Assembly: GCF_030540875.1 (NCBI RefSeq)
Contig: NZ_JAUOEM010000007.1
Location: 62,001-126,000 of the forward strand
Direction of reading: 5' to 3'
DNA length: 64,000 nucleotides
Source of the DNA: Flavivirga amylovorans
GTDB lineage: Bacteria > Bacteroidota > Bacteroidia > Flavobacteriales > Flavobacteriaceae
In this document: one piece after another, positions 52,682 through 60,495 of the stretch
Layout of the letters: each line of letters opens with the position of its first letter
Numbering within the stretch: position 1 is the stretch's first letter
Program-made: the position numbers and the translations under genes
The notes under the pieces: model-generated
Databases searched by the model: none
Told to the model about the DNA's origin: nothing
The model's input: only the letters and a program-made list of their open reading frames with translations

Positions 52682-53650
52682 TTAATATCCTACTTTCTCC
52701 CTAACCCTATCCAAAACAGCATTAGCAACTATTTTCGCTTTTTCAGCACCTAAATTTAAGGCCTTATCAATTTCACCAAGATTATCCATGTAGTAGTTAT
52801 AGCGTTCGCGTTGTGTCGCAAATTTTTCAATAATCAATTCAAATAAGGCTTGTTTTGCATGTCCATAACCATAACCACCATTTTCATAATTAGCTTTCAT
52901 GGTTTCTATTTGCTCATCGTTTGCCAATAAACTATAAATAGCAAAACAATTACAAGTTTTCCAATCTTTAGGATCTTCCAATGGTGTACTATCCGTTTGA
53001 ATACCCATTATTTGCTTGCGCAGTTTTTTATCAGCTAAAAATATATTGATAATATTATTTCTACTCTTACTCATCTTTTCACCATCGGTTCCAGGAATGA
53101 GTTTTGTGTGTTCTTGTATTTTTCCTTCAGGCAATACAAAAGTGTCACCAACTTTAGCATGAAAACGTGAAGCAACATCGCGTGTCATTTCAATATGCTG
53201 TAATTGGTCTTTTCCAACAGGAATAATTTCGGCATCATACAACAGAATATCTGCAGCCATAAGCATTGGATACGTAAACAACCCTGAGTTTACATCTTCA
53301 AGTCTGTCCGCTTTATCTTTAAAACTATGAGCTAATGTTAAACGTTGGTAAGGAAAGAAGCAACTTAAATACCAAGATAGTTCGGTAACTTGAGGAATAT
53401 CACTTTGTCTGTAAAATACTGTTTTTTCTATATCTAAACCAAAAGCTAACCAGGTAGCAGCAGTAGAATAGGTGTTAGTCCGTAATGTTTTGGCGTCTTT
53501 AATTTGAGTTAAAGTATGCAGATTTGCAATAAATAAAAAAGAATCATTTTCTGGGGTATTAGCCATTTCAATAGCAGGCATAATGGCTCCTAAAATATTT
53601 CCTAAATGTGGTGTTCCCGTACTTTGTATACCTGTAAGTATTCTTGCCAT
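52682..53650 (-). CDS. trpS: Tryptophan-tRNA ligase
   Basis: Charges tRNA-Trp. The 322-residue class I synthetase has the HIGH-type motif 'GTPHLGN' (12-18) and the KMSKS motif ('DGEKMSKSRNN', about 190-200). The block 'YPMLMAADILLYDAEIIPVG' (126-145) forms the tryptophan pocket. Length is standard for the short bacterial form. It sits between two REP-like hairpins. Confidence 0.96.
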   Translation of the reverse strand: MARILTGIQSTGTPHLGNILGAIMPAIEMANTPENDSFLFIANLHTLTQIKDAKTLRTNTYSTAATWLAFGLDIEKTVFYRQSDIPQVTELSWYLSCFFPYQRLTLAHSFKDKADRLEDVNSGLFTYPMLMAADILLYDAEIIPVGKDQLQHIEMTRDVASRFHAKVGDTFVLPEGKIQEHTKLIPGTDGEKMSKSRNNIINIFLADKKLRKQIMGIQTDSTPLEDPKDWKTCNCFAIYSLLANDEQIETMKANYENGGYGYGHAKQALFELIIEKFATQRERYNYYMDNLGEIDKALNLGAEKAKIVANAVLDRVREKVGY

Positions 53651-53651
53651 A

Positions 53652-53675
53652 ATATTCCCTGCTAGGCAGGAATCT
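53652..53675. repeat. REP-like hairpin upstream of trpS
   Basis: ATTCCCTGC and GCAGGAAT pair around TAG, starting directly at the trpS 5' end. It would lie in the trpS leader RNA. Confidence 0.65.
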
Positions 53676-53723
53676 GTTTTTAATTAAATAATGCTGCGAA
53701 AATACGTATTTGTTGCACAATAA

Positions 53724-53747
53724 AAAAAGTGGCTAATGCCACTTTTT
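53724..53747. terminator. Bidirectional terminator (GTGGC-TAAT-GCCAC)
   Basis: AAAAAGTGGC and GCCACTTTTT pair around TAAT. On the minus strand it follows the GlsB-like gene by 23 bases and should end that transcript before trpS. Confidence 0.82.
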
Positions 53748-53769
53748 AGTATATAATGTATGCTTAAAG

Positions 53770-54012
53770 CTATTTTTTAAATAAACCAGCAATAAAGAGA
53801 ATTACCGAGGCACCAATAGCTCCAGTTAAAATATCACCAACCATACCACTCATTAGGGAAATGCCAAGTTTTGTAAAAAGCCAATTTCCAACCATACCGC
53901 CAATAATACCAATTACAATGTTAAAGAGAACTCCGAAACCACCACCTTTCATTAGCTTTCCAGCTAACCAACCAGCAATACCTCCAATTAAAAGTGAATA
54001 AAGTAAAGACAT
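53770..54012 (-). CDS. GlsB/YeaQ/YmgE-family stress-response membrane protein
   Basis: The 80-residue protein is almost wholly hydrophobic, with three helices and glycine-rich motifs 'GGIAGWLAGKLMKGGGFG' (10-27) and 'IGIIGGMVGNWLF', the hallmark of this transglycosylase-associated family (PF04226). Members are small membrane proteins induced by stress; their mechanism is unknown. It is a single gene with its own terminator, divergent from plsC. Confidence 0.92.
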   Translation of the reverse strand: MSLLYSLLIGGIAGWLAGKLMKGGGFGVLFNIVIGIIGGMVGNWLFTKLGISLMSGMVGDILTGAIGASVILFIAGLFKK

Positions 54013-54079
54013 AATTTTAATTGTTTTAAAGTTAATATGATTTAAATATAATCAATTTATAATAGTATTTTTGAAGCTT

Positions 54080-54829
54080 ATGATAGTTTTCAAATACATT
54101 TTCTGGGTATTATATCGTATTTGGTTTTATATACTTGTAGGAGTGCCTATATTTATAATGTTCCCAATACTTTTAATTTCTATTTTAAAAGAATCTTGGT
54201 ATCCGTTCTTTTTTAAGATTGCCAGAGTTTGGGCAAAGGTGATTTTAATAGGCATGGGGTTTGGATATCGTATTGATCGAGAACAAATACCAGAGAAAGG
54301 TAAAAGCTATATGTTTATAGCTAACCATACCTCAATGGCAGATATTATGCTTATGCTGGTTTCGGTTAAAAATCCATTTGTATTTGTTGGAAAGAAAGAA
54401 CTTGCTAAAATTCCGATTTTCGGTTTCTTTTATAAACGCACGTGTATTTTAGTGGACAGAAGTTCACCTAAAAGCAGACAAGCTGTTTTTTTAAGAGCGC
54501 AACGCAGATTAAAATCAGGCTTGAGCATTTGCATTTTCCCTGAAGGAGGTGTGCCAGAAGAGGATATAGATCTAGATGAATTTAAAAATGGTGCTTTTAG
54601 GTTAGCAATAAACCATCAAATACCCATTGTACCATTAACTTTTGCCGATAATAAAAAACGATTTCCGTATACGTTTTTTAGTGGTAGCCCAGGGAAAATG
54701 CGAGCTAAGATTCATGAATTTTTATCTACAGAAAATTTAAGTATTGATGATACTAAGCTTTTAAATGAAAAGGCCAGAAATATTATCTTAAAGCAATTAC
54801 AAGTCTTTAATCGAAAAGGATTCTCCTAG
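54080..54829 (+). CDS. plsC: 1-acyl-sn-glycerol-3-phosphate acyltransferase
   Basis: Adds the second acyl chain in phosphatidic acid synthesis at the inner membrane. The 249-residue protein has an N-terminal hydrophobic segment, the catalytic 'NHTSMADIML' (H-x4-D, about 80-89) and the substrate-binding 'FPEGGVPEED' (about 153-162). I use ATG 54080; a TTG nine bases upstream is in frame. It stands alone. Confidence 0.9.
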   Translation: MIVFKYIFWVLYRIWFYILVGVPIFIMFPILLISILKESWYPFFFKIARVWAKVILIGMGFGYRIDREQIPEKGKSYMFIANHTSMADIMLMLVSVKNPFVFVGKKELAKIPIFGFFYKRTCILVDRSSPKSRQAVFLRAQRRLKSGLSICIFPEGGVPEEDIDLDEFKNGAFRLAINHQIPIVPLTFADNKKRFPYTFFSGSPGKMRAKIHEFLSTENLSIDDTKLLNEKARNIILKQLQVFNRKGFS

Positions 54830-55152
54830 GTTTTGTCTTTTTTGGGTTTCCGTTGAAATTGTCATTCCCGTGAAATAGCAAGATTCATGAATTTATTATT
54901 ATAAAAATTATAACATAATGAATAAAACGGGGATCTAAATACAGAATCTTGGTTTTTGGCCTTTTGATATCAAAACCTATGCTCAACTTGATTGGGTATA
55001 AAACCAGCGAAATATCCCTATGGCTCTGCTTTGAAAACAGTTGGTTTAAAGAAATTCTTTATTAAATAAAAAACTGCTCAGGGGAGAGCAGTTTTTTTTC
55101 GATAATGATTTTTGAGCTTAATAAAAATCATTATCCAGATCTAACCAAAAAC
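54830..55152. other. 323-base intergenic region with interrupted REP and a terminator
   Basis: No gene. GTCATTCCCGT at 54861-54871 and ACGGGGATCT at 54927-54936 look like the two arms of a usual REP hairpin separated by about 55 bases of AT-rich DNA. A strong terminator hairpin follows at 55068-55099. The rest shows nothing recognisable. Confidence 0.5.
55068..55099. terminator. Bidirectional terminator (CTGCTC/GAGCAG)
   Basis: CTGCTC (55074-55079) and GAGCAG (55086-55091) pair around AGGGGA, flanked by six A on the left and eight T on the right. It can end both plsC-side transcripts and the sigma-factor operon. Confidence 0.85.
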
Positions 55153-56832
55153 CTAGAATTTAATGGCAAACCCTGTATAAACCCCTATAAAGTAAGGTTT
55201 AAAGTCGCCAGATGTATTATTGAATGTGTTAATTTGATATTTGAACATAGGTTCTAAATTCAAGTCTATTTTTTTAGATACTTTATAATTTAAACCTAAT
55301 CCTAAATTAGCACTATAACTTATTTTATTTATATTATTTGCTTCACCTAAAAATGTTCTTCCACCTTCTTGCGAATCAGAGAATATTCTATTATTGCTTA
55401 AAAAGAATGAGCTAAACCCTCCAATAAGATTTACACCTAGTTTTTTATCTGAAAGCGCGTACTCAATTTCTAAAGGAACTTCTATATAACCTAAATCTTG
55501 ATTAATAGAACTGTTAGATGTTGAAAATGCTTCAGGAATTTCATTTGCATTTAGACTCTCTCCACTAATAAATACGTTATCTGAAGAGGCCTCAGTATTA
55601 CTAACGTTCGACGTTTTTACAGAATTAACATTTTGAAATGAGCGGCTACTTGAAGATACCCCTACAACTTGAAAAGAAACTATGTTGTTAGTATTATAGC
55701 CTAAATTAACTTTGTTAATCCCAGAACGGATACTTAACTTTTTATTAATGGCATAACTAGCAGAAATACCATAACTCATATTAAGTTCACCACTTTTAGA
55801 ATTACTATTTAATTGAGGGTCTATGGAAGAACCTTTACCAAGCGTGTTAAAGTAAACAGGCGCAGCATTTGGGGAGATACTCCACCTATTTACGTTATCA
55901 TCTTCTTCAATAATATCTTTAGTTTTATCTATGGCCTCTTCTATAGTAAGACTATTTTTTTTAGAGTCATCACTAATTGCAGTGTCCGTGTTTCTAGCTT
56001 CGGTTTTTGCGATAGCATGGTTGTTTTCTGAAGCGTCACCAATGATTTTTTTAGCTTGCTCTTTATCGATTAATGATTCTTTATTTTTTTGAATGCCATT
56101 ATCATGATTTTTATTTTCAGAATCGATGTTAGAAGCAATGGCGGTAGTGTTTTGTAATGGATTTACATAACGCTTCTCTTTGGGATTATCTGCAATAACA
56201 GCATTCTTTTTAGAATCATCAACCATCCCATTGCTGTTGTTTTTTTCTTTAAGATTATTCGCAACAGTATGACTACTTTCTTCTGTGTCTAATAATTTGT
56301 TGGCAGCAGCATGCTGTTTTTTATTACTTGAACTGTTAGATAGGCTATTTTCAATTTTGCTATCATTCCCTAGAGTAGCAGGTGTTTCAGCAACTGATGC
56401 TTCTTTTGAAGTAATTATTTGATTAGATAAGAGATCTTTTTGAGTAGCAATATTGTCTAGTCCTTCATTTTTATTATCGTCACTACTGTCGGTCTTTGCA
56501 ATAGCATTATCTTTTTCTATATTATCTAAATTATTAGGATTGTCTTTTTCAGATTCAGAATTTATAGGCAGTGTTGTATCTTCAGTATTTACGATTTTAT
56601 TGGTTGGTTGAGCGCTGTCAGTATTATCAAAATAAATACCACCAACAGTTAATAATAGTAATAATAATGCTGCAACACCAGCATAACGCCACCAAATAGG
56701 GATAACACGACGTTTTTTCTCTTTTTGGTTAAGCTTAGCCTCTATATTTTCCCAAACAGCATCACTAGGTGCGGCTTCAAAATCTTTAAAGCCCTCCTGG
56801 AATAATCTGTCAATATGTTTTTTATCACTCAT
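55153..56832 (-). CDS. Anti-sigma-like membrane protein with C-terminal outer-membrane beta-barrel
   Basis: The 559-residue protein has a short cytoplasmic head ('RLFQEGFKDFEAAPSDAVWENIEAKL' in parts, about 9-34) like the anti-sigma region of Bacteroidota sigma-linked proteins, one membrane helix (about 50-66, 'YAGVAALLLLLLTVGGIYF'), a very long Asn/Asp/Ser/Lys-rich linker (70-315) and a C-terminal beta-barrel-like domain ('YGISASYAINKKLSIRSGIN', ending in 'GVYTGFAIKF'). The end in Phe fits an outer-membrane barrel. A protein with one inner-membrane helix, a disordered periplasm-crossing linker and an outer-membrane barrel could bridge the envelope. It overlaps the ECF sigma gene by one base. 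Confidence 0.8.
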   Translation of the reverse strand: MSDKKHIDRLFQEGFKDFEAAPSDAVWENIEAKLNQKEKKRRVIPIWWRYAGVAALLLLLLTVGGIYFDNTDSAQPTNKIVNTEDTTLPINSESEKDNPNNLDNIEKDNAIAKTDSSDDNKNEGLDNIATQKDLLSNQIITSKEASVAETPATLGNDSKIENSLSNSSSNKKQHAAANKLLDTEESSHTVANNLKEKNNSNGMVDDSKKNAVIADNPKEKRYVNPLQNTTAIASNIDSENKNHDNGIQKNKESLIDKEQAKKIIGDASENNHAIAKTEARNTDTAISDDSKKNSLTIEEAIDKTKDIIEEDDNVNRWSISPNAAPVYFNTLGKGSSIDPQLNSNSKSGELNMSYGISASYAINKKLSIRSGINKVNLGYNTNNIVSFQVVGVSSSSRSFQNVNSVKTSNVSNTEASSDNVFISGESLNANEIPEAFSTSNSSINQDLGYIEVPLEIEYALSDKKLGVNLIGGFSSFFLSNNRIFSDSQEGGRTFLGEANNINKISYSANLGLGLNYKVSKKIDLNLEPMFKYQINTFNNTSGDFKPYFIGVYTGFAIKF

Positions 56833-57374
56833 TATAATGATTGTAAACTTTGCATGGTCTTGTAATTCTCAATAGTCTCCTTCAAACTAATTCTGGCACG
56901 AGCCAAATTAGATTTAGAGGTTCCTATATTTATATCTAGCATATCTGCTATATCTTTATGTGAATAACCATCTAATACATACAGATTAAAAACTAATCTA
57001 TATCTGTCTGGTAATTCTTGAATGATTTTCAAAAGATAATCAATGGACACCGTGTCTTCATCAACCTCTAATTCAACATCTTCAATTATATTTTCATTTA
57101 TAATATCAAAAACCTTTTCGTTTCTGTATCGTTGCAATACTGTATTTATAGTAATGCGTTTTAACCAACCTTCAAAAGAACCTTTATTTTTATACTGTTC
57201 AATTTTTTTGAAAATTGTTAAAAATGCATCTTGCAGATTGTCTTCTGCTTCAACACGATTTCGTGAATACTTCAAGCATAAAGAGAATAGTTTACTCGAA
57301 AAGAGTTTATATAGTTCTCCTTGGGCTTTAGTATCATTAATTTTACAATTTTCTATGAGTTGGTTTAAACTCAA
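56832..57374 (-). CDS. ECF RNA polymerase sigma factor
   Basis: The 180-residue sigma-70 family protein has region 2 ('AEDNLQDAFLTIFKKIEQYK', 'SFEGWLKRITINTVLQRYR', about 42-82) and region 4 ('LPDRYRLVFNLYVLDGYSHK', 'DIADMLDINIGTSKSNLARA', about 115-160); no region 3, as in ECF factors. The start is TTG at 57374. It lies between a lipoprotein gene (34 bases upstream) and the barrel protein (one-base overlap), so all three are one operon, headed by the GCAACC/CATCTA promoter at 57856-57882. Confidence 0.93.
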   Translation of the reverse strand: MSLNQLIENCKINDTKAQGELYKLFSSKLFSLCLKYSRNRVEAEDNLQDAFLTIFKKIEQYKNKGSFEGWLKRITINTVLQRYRNEKVFDIINENIIEDVELEVDEDTVSIDYLLKIIQELPDRYRLVFNLYVLDGYSHKDIADMLDINIGTSKSNLARARISLKETIENYKTMQSLQSL

Positions 57375-57408
57375 AATTAAACATGTATTAAATTAAAAAC
57401 TTAATTTT

Positions 57409-57816
57409 TTATTCAACTACCGGTACTTCAATTGTTAAAAATTGATCTTCACCATCTGTGTCTTCACCTTGCCAAAATTTAAAAATATAAGAACCGTTAC
57501 TTGTAACTATAAAGTTGAAAGTAGATTCTACTAGTTCACTTTCTAAGGTCTGGCAATCGTTCCTTTCAAAAAGATAGTTTATCGGCGCAACAGTTCGTTG
57601 ATTATTTTCTTTTAAGTAATAAAACTCTTTGAACGTGTGACAAGTTGTTGGCCTAAGGTAAGAAACAGTCATTGGGTATGTTTCTCCCAAAGTAAATTCA
57701 CTAGGGATATCAACACTCTCAACTGGTAAAATTTCAAAACTAAAATTTGGTCCATCATCAACACTACATGAGACAAGTAATAGGACCGTAAAACAAAAAA
57801 CAAAAAACTTTTTCAT
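57409..57816 (-). CDS. Hypothetical lipoprotein heading the ECF sigma operon
   Basis: I do not recognise the family. From ATG 57816 the protein has 135 residues with a lipoprotein signal (lipobox 'LLVSC' at about C17), then a beta-rich domain with two cysteines ('TTCHTFKEF', 'NDCQTLES') and a C-terminal 'SYIFKFWQGEDTDGEDQFLT'. It should sit in the periplasm or outer membrane. The frame is open to 57873, but those codons cover the promoter. Position as the first gene of the sigma operon suggests a regulator-sensor or target of the stress response. Confidence 0.7.
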   Translation of the reverse strand: MKKFFVFCFTVLLLVSCSVDDGPNFSFEILPVESVDIPSEFTLGETYPMTVSYLRPTTCHTFKEFYYLKENNQRTVAPINYLFERNDCQTLESELVESTFNFIVTSNGSYIFKFWQGEDTDGEDQFLTIEVPVVE

Positions 57817-57855
57817 AGCAAAAGAACTTAGGGTATTATACATGTTTGCTCTCTG

Positions 57856-57882
57856 TAGATGCACAATGGGCAAAAAGGTTGC
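57856..57882 (-). promoter_or_regulatory. Candidate ECF sigma promoter A (GCAACC-N15-CATCTA)
   Basis: On the minus strand GCAACC (57882-57877) and CATCTA (57861-57856) are separated by 15 bases. Transcription would start about 33 bases before the lipoprotein ATG at 57816. The same motif, spacing and first six spacer bases (TTTTTG) recur at 59059-59085. Confidence 0.7.
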
Positions 57883-57892
57883 GTATAAAAAT

Positions 57893-57921
57893 AAAAAATC
57901 CCGAATTAACGGGATTTTTTT
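57893..57921. terminator. Bidirectional terminator downstream of recA
   Basis: AAAAAATCCCG and CGGGATTTTTT pair around AATTAA. It lies two bases after the recA stop on the minus strand and separates recA from the sigma operon promoter. Confidence 0.88.
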
Positions 57922-57923
57922 AA

Positions 57924-58922
57924 CTATTCTGTTACTAATTTTCTAACTTTTCCTTCGAGCTCGTCCATGAGCTCGGGGTTATCTTTAATGAGCGCTTTTA
58001 CAGCATCTCGCCCTTGCCCTAGCTTGGTGTCCTCATAACTAAACCAGGAACCGCTTTTCTTTACGATTTCATGTTCTACAGCTAAATCTAATACTTCACC
58101 AACTTTAGAGACGCCTTCTCCATACATGATATCAAATTCAGCCATTTTAAAAGGAGGAGCCACTTTATTTTTAACCACTTTTACTCGGGTTTTGTTACCA
58201 GCAACACTACCATCTGTTTCTTTAATTTGAGTTGAACGTCTTATGTCTAACCTAACAGAAGCGTAGAATTTTAAGGCATTACCACCAGTAGTTGTTTCTG
58301 GGTTACCAAACATAACACCAATTTTTTCACGCAATTGGTTAATGAATATAACCGTACAGTTGGTTTTACTAATAGAGCCAGTAAGTTTCCTTAAAGCCTG
58401 AGACATTAAGCGGGCATGTAAACCCATTTTAGAGTCTCCCATTTCACCTTCAATTTCACTTTTAGGTGTTAATGCTGCCACAGAGTCAACCACCACAATA
58501 TCAATAGCTCCAGAGCGAATTAAATTATCGGCAATCTCAAGAGCCTGCTCACCATTATCTGGTTGCGATATAATTAAGTTATCAATATCTACTCCAAGTT
58601 TTTCAGCATAAAATCTATCAAAAGCATGTTCAGCATCAATAAAGGCAGCAATGCCACCAGCTTTTTGAGCTTCAGCAATAGCATGTAGTGTAAGCGTGGT
58701 TTTACCAGAAGATTCCGGACCATAAATCTCTATAACACGTCCGCGCGGATAACCTCCAACGCCTAAAGCAATATCTAAACCTAAAGAGCCAGATGAAATG
58801 GCTTCTACATCTTGTACGGCTGCATCGCTCATTTTCATTACAGTTCCTTTGCCGTATGCTTTATCTAATTTATCTAATGTAAGTTTAAGTGCTTTTAATT
58901 TAGCTTCTTTTTCGCTGCTCAT
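57924..58922 (-). CDS. recA: Recombinase RecA
   Basis: Strand exchange and SOS coprotease. The 332-residue protein has Walker A 'GPESSGKTT' (68-76), 'FIDAEHAFD' (about 94-102), '[18 protein letters not shown]' and loop-2 '[31 protein letters not shown]' in parts. Length is slightly under the usual 340-350 because the acidic tail is short. No SOS box of the gammaproteobacterial type is seen upstream. Confidence 0.97.
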   Translation of the reverse strand: MSSEKEAKLKALKLTLDKLDKAYGKGTVMKMSDAAVQDVEAISSGSLGLDIALGVGGYPRGRVIEIYGPESSGKTTLTLHAIAEAQKAGGIAAFIDAEHAFDRFYAEKLGVDIDNLIISQPDNGEQALEIADNLIRSGAIDIVVVDSVAALTPKSEIEGEMGDSKMGLHARLMSQALRKLTGSISKTNCTVIFINQLREKIGVMFGNPETTTGGNALKFYASVRLDIRRSTQIKETDGSVAGNKTRVKVVKNKVAPPFKMAEFDIMYGEGVSKVGEVLDLAVEHEIVKKSGSWFSYEDTKLGQGRDAVKALIKDNPELMDELEGKVRKLVTE

Positions 58923-59058
58923 TTATAATTTTTTTTCTCTAGTTATGCTTGCTAAAATACTACATCTTTTATCATGATACAATAATAGTTTTCAACATAA
59001 ATTTAGAAGCAAAAAAGCTTATTTATTAACTCTAGAAATAAAAATAAGTAACCTGCAC

Positions 59059-59085
59059 GCAACCTTTTTGCATATTTTACATCTA
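59059..59085 (+). promoter_or_regulatory. Candidate ECF sigma promoter B (GCAACC-N15-CATCTA)
   Basis: GCAACC (59059-59064) and CATCTA (59080-59085) are spaced by 15 bases exactly as in promoter A. The match extends over ACGCAACCTTTTTGC. The start codon of the small ORF lies 39 bases after CATCTA, against 40 in promoter A. Confidence 0.68.
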
Positions 59086-59123
59086 TTAGTAAAGTGGGAA
59101 ATTTTGCTATGAAGAAGAATTAA

Positions 59124-59216
59124 ATGAAATTTTTCAAACAAACAATTTTAATAAACGCATTAGGTGTTTCAGTTACTGTTATTGTAAATAGTAACTGTAA
59201 AGCCGATGGTGGCTAA
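59124..59216 (+). CDS. Isolated 30-residue small protein
   Basis: The ORF encodes MKFFKQTILINALGVSVTVI followed by VNSNCKADGG: a basic start, a hydrophobic stretch and a Cys-containing end, like a bare signal peptide or tiny membrane peptide. The ORF is too short to judge by similarity. It is credible because it sits between an ECF-type promoter and a terminator and nothing else lies in the unit. Alternatively the transcript is a small regulatory RNA. Confidence 0.5.
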   Translation: MKFFKQTILINALGVSVTVIVNSNCKADGG

Positions 59217-59274
59217 ATTCGTGGGATATTAGTTAGAGAAAATAAATTAATATTTTAACCACGGATTAGTCAAG

Positions 59275-59310
59275 AAAAAACACTTTGTTAGACATAAGGT
59301 GTTTTTTTTA
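59275..59310 (+). terminator. Rho-independent terminator of the small-ORF unit
   Basis: AAAAAACACTT (59275-59285) and AAGGTGTTTT (from 59296) can pair with one bulge, and eight T follow. It lies 58 bases after the small ORF stop. Confidence 0.75.
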
Positions 59311-59465
59311 TTAAAGAAAACTCCAGTTGTGTGGAGTTTAAACGAGATTTATTTTTTAGAGATAAATATCGGAAAGCTTGCCCTAGAGAATTTACTTTCC
59401 CACTTCTGTTTAAAATTGTACTTTTGCGCTTTAAAATAGTCTTTAACCTTATAAATTAGTATAGC

Positions 59466-60494
59466 ATGCAACTGTACAATAAATTAAGCGCGAAAGAAAG
59501 AGCCGAATTAATTGATAAAGCAGGAAAAAATCGATTAACGCTTTCTTTTTACCAATACGCCAAAATTGGCAATCCGCAAATTTTTAGAGATCACCTGTTC
59601 ATTACCTGGAACTCATTAGATGTTCTAGGAAGAATCTATGTCGCTCATGAAGGTATTAATGGTCAACTATCATTACCGGCAGATCGCTTTAATGAATTTA
59701 AAACTCATTTAGATACCATTTCATTTTTAAAAGATATTCGATTAAATGTTGCTATAGAGCAAGACAACAAATCGTTTTTAAAGTTAAAAGTAAAGGTGCG
59801 TAATAAAATTGTTGCAGATGGTTTAAATGATGATACGTTTGATGTAACCAATAAAGGGGTTCATGTAGGTGCAGAAGCGTTTAATGAGCTTATAGAAGAT
59901 GAAAAGACGGTTTTGGTAGATATGCGTAACCATTACGAGAGCGAGATTGGACATTTTAAAAATGCCATAACACCAGATGTAGATACTTTTAGAGAATCTT
60001 TAGACATTATTGAAGACGATTTAAAACCCCACAAAGAAGATAAAAACCTTGTTATGTATTGCACAGGAGGTATTCGTTGTGAAAAAGCAAGTGCCTACTT
60101 TAAACATAAAGGGTTTAAAAACGTATATCAATTAGAAGGAGGTATTATTGAATATACAAGACAGGTAAAAGAAGAAAACCTGGAGAATAAGTTTTTAGGC
60201 CAAAATTTTGTTTTTGATGATCGAAGAGCAGAGCGTATTAGTGATGATGTTATAGCTAATTGCCATCAATGTGGGAACCCATTTGATGTACATACTAATT
60301 GTGCTAATGCTGCTTGTCATTTATTATTTATTCAATGTGATTCTTGTAAAGAAAACATGGAAAATTGCTGTTCTACAGAATGCATGGAAATAAACAGGTT
60401 ACCCTATGAAGCGCAAAAAGAACTGCGTAAAGGACAAGGAAATAGTAATGATATTTTCAAAAAAGGAAGGTCTGAATCTTTAAAATTTAAATAG
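59466..60494 (+). CDS. trhO: Oxygen-dependent tRNA uridine-34 hydroxylase (rhodanese family)
   Basis: TrhO (YceA) makes 5-hydroxyuridine at tRNA position 34 using O2. The 342-residue protein has an N-terminal acylphosphatase-like part, a central rhodanese domain (about 137-240, 'VDMRNHYESEIGHFKNA') with the active cysteine C199 in 'MYCTGGIRCEKAS', and a Cys-rich C-terminus (262-310, several CxxC pairs) that probably binds zinc. It ends one base before trhP. Confidence 0.93.
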   Translation: MQLYNKLSAKERAELIDKAGKNRLTLSFYQYAKIGNPQIFRDHLFITWNSLDVLGRIYVAHEGINGQLSLPADRFNEFKTHLDTISFLKDIRLNVAIEQDNKSFLKLKVKVRNKIVADGLNDDTFDVTNKGVHVGAEAFNELIEDEKTVLVDMRNHYESEIGHFKNAITPDVDTFRESLDIIEDDLKPHKEDKNLVMYCTGGIRCEKASAYFKHKGFKNVYQLEGGIIEYTRQVKEENLENKFLGQNFVFDDRRAERISDDVIANCHQCGNPFDVHTNCANAACHLLFIQCDSCKENMENCCSTECMEINRLPYEAQKELRKGQGNSNDIFKKGRSESLKFK

Positions 60495-60495
60495 C

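Larger units (their letters stand above)
58923..59465. other. 543-base intergenic region with ECF-type promoter, small ORF and terminator
   Basis: Between recA and trhO lies a compact transcription unit: GCAACC/CATCTA promoter (59059-59085), a 30-codon ORF (59124-59216) and a terminator (59275-59310). The remaining 150 bases before trhO probably include its own promoter; none is clear. Confidence 0.6.

Noticed and set aside
53652-53760. Riboswitch or T-box ahead of trpS
   Set aside because: Only a REP-like hairpin and the terminator of the neighbouring gene are visible; no T-box sequence was found.
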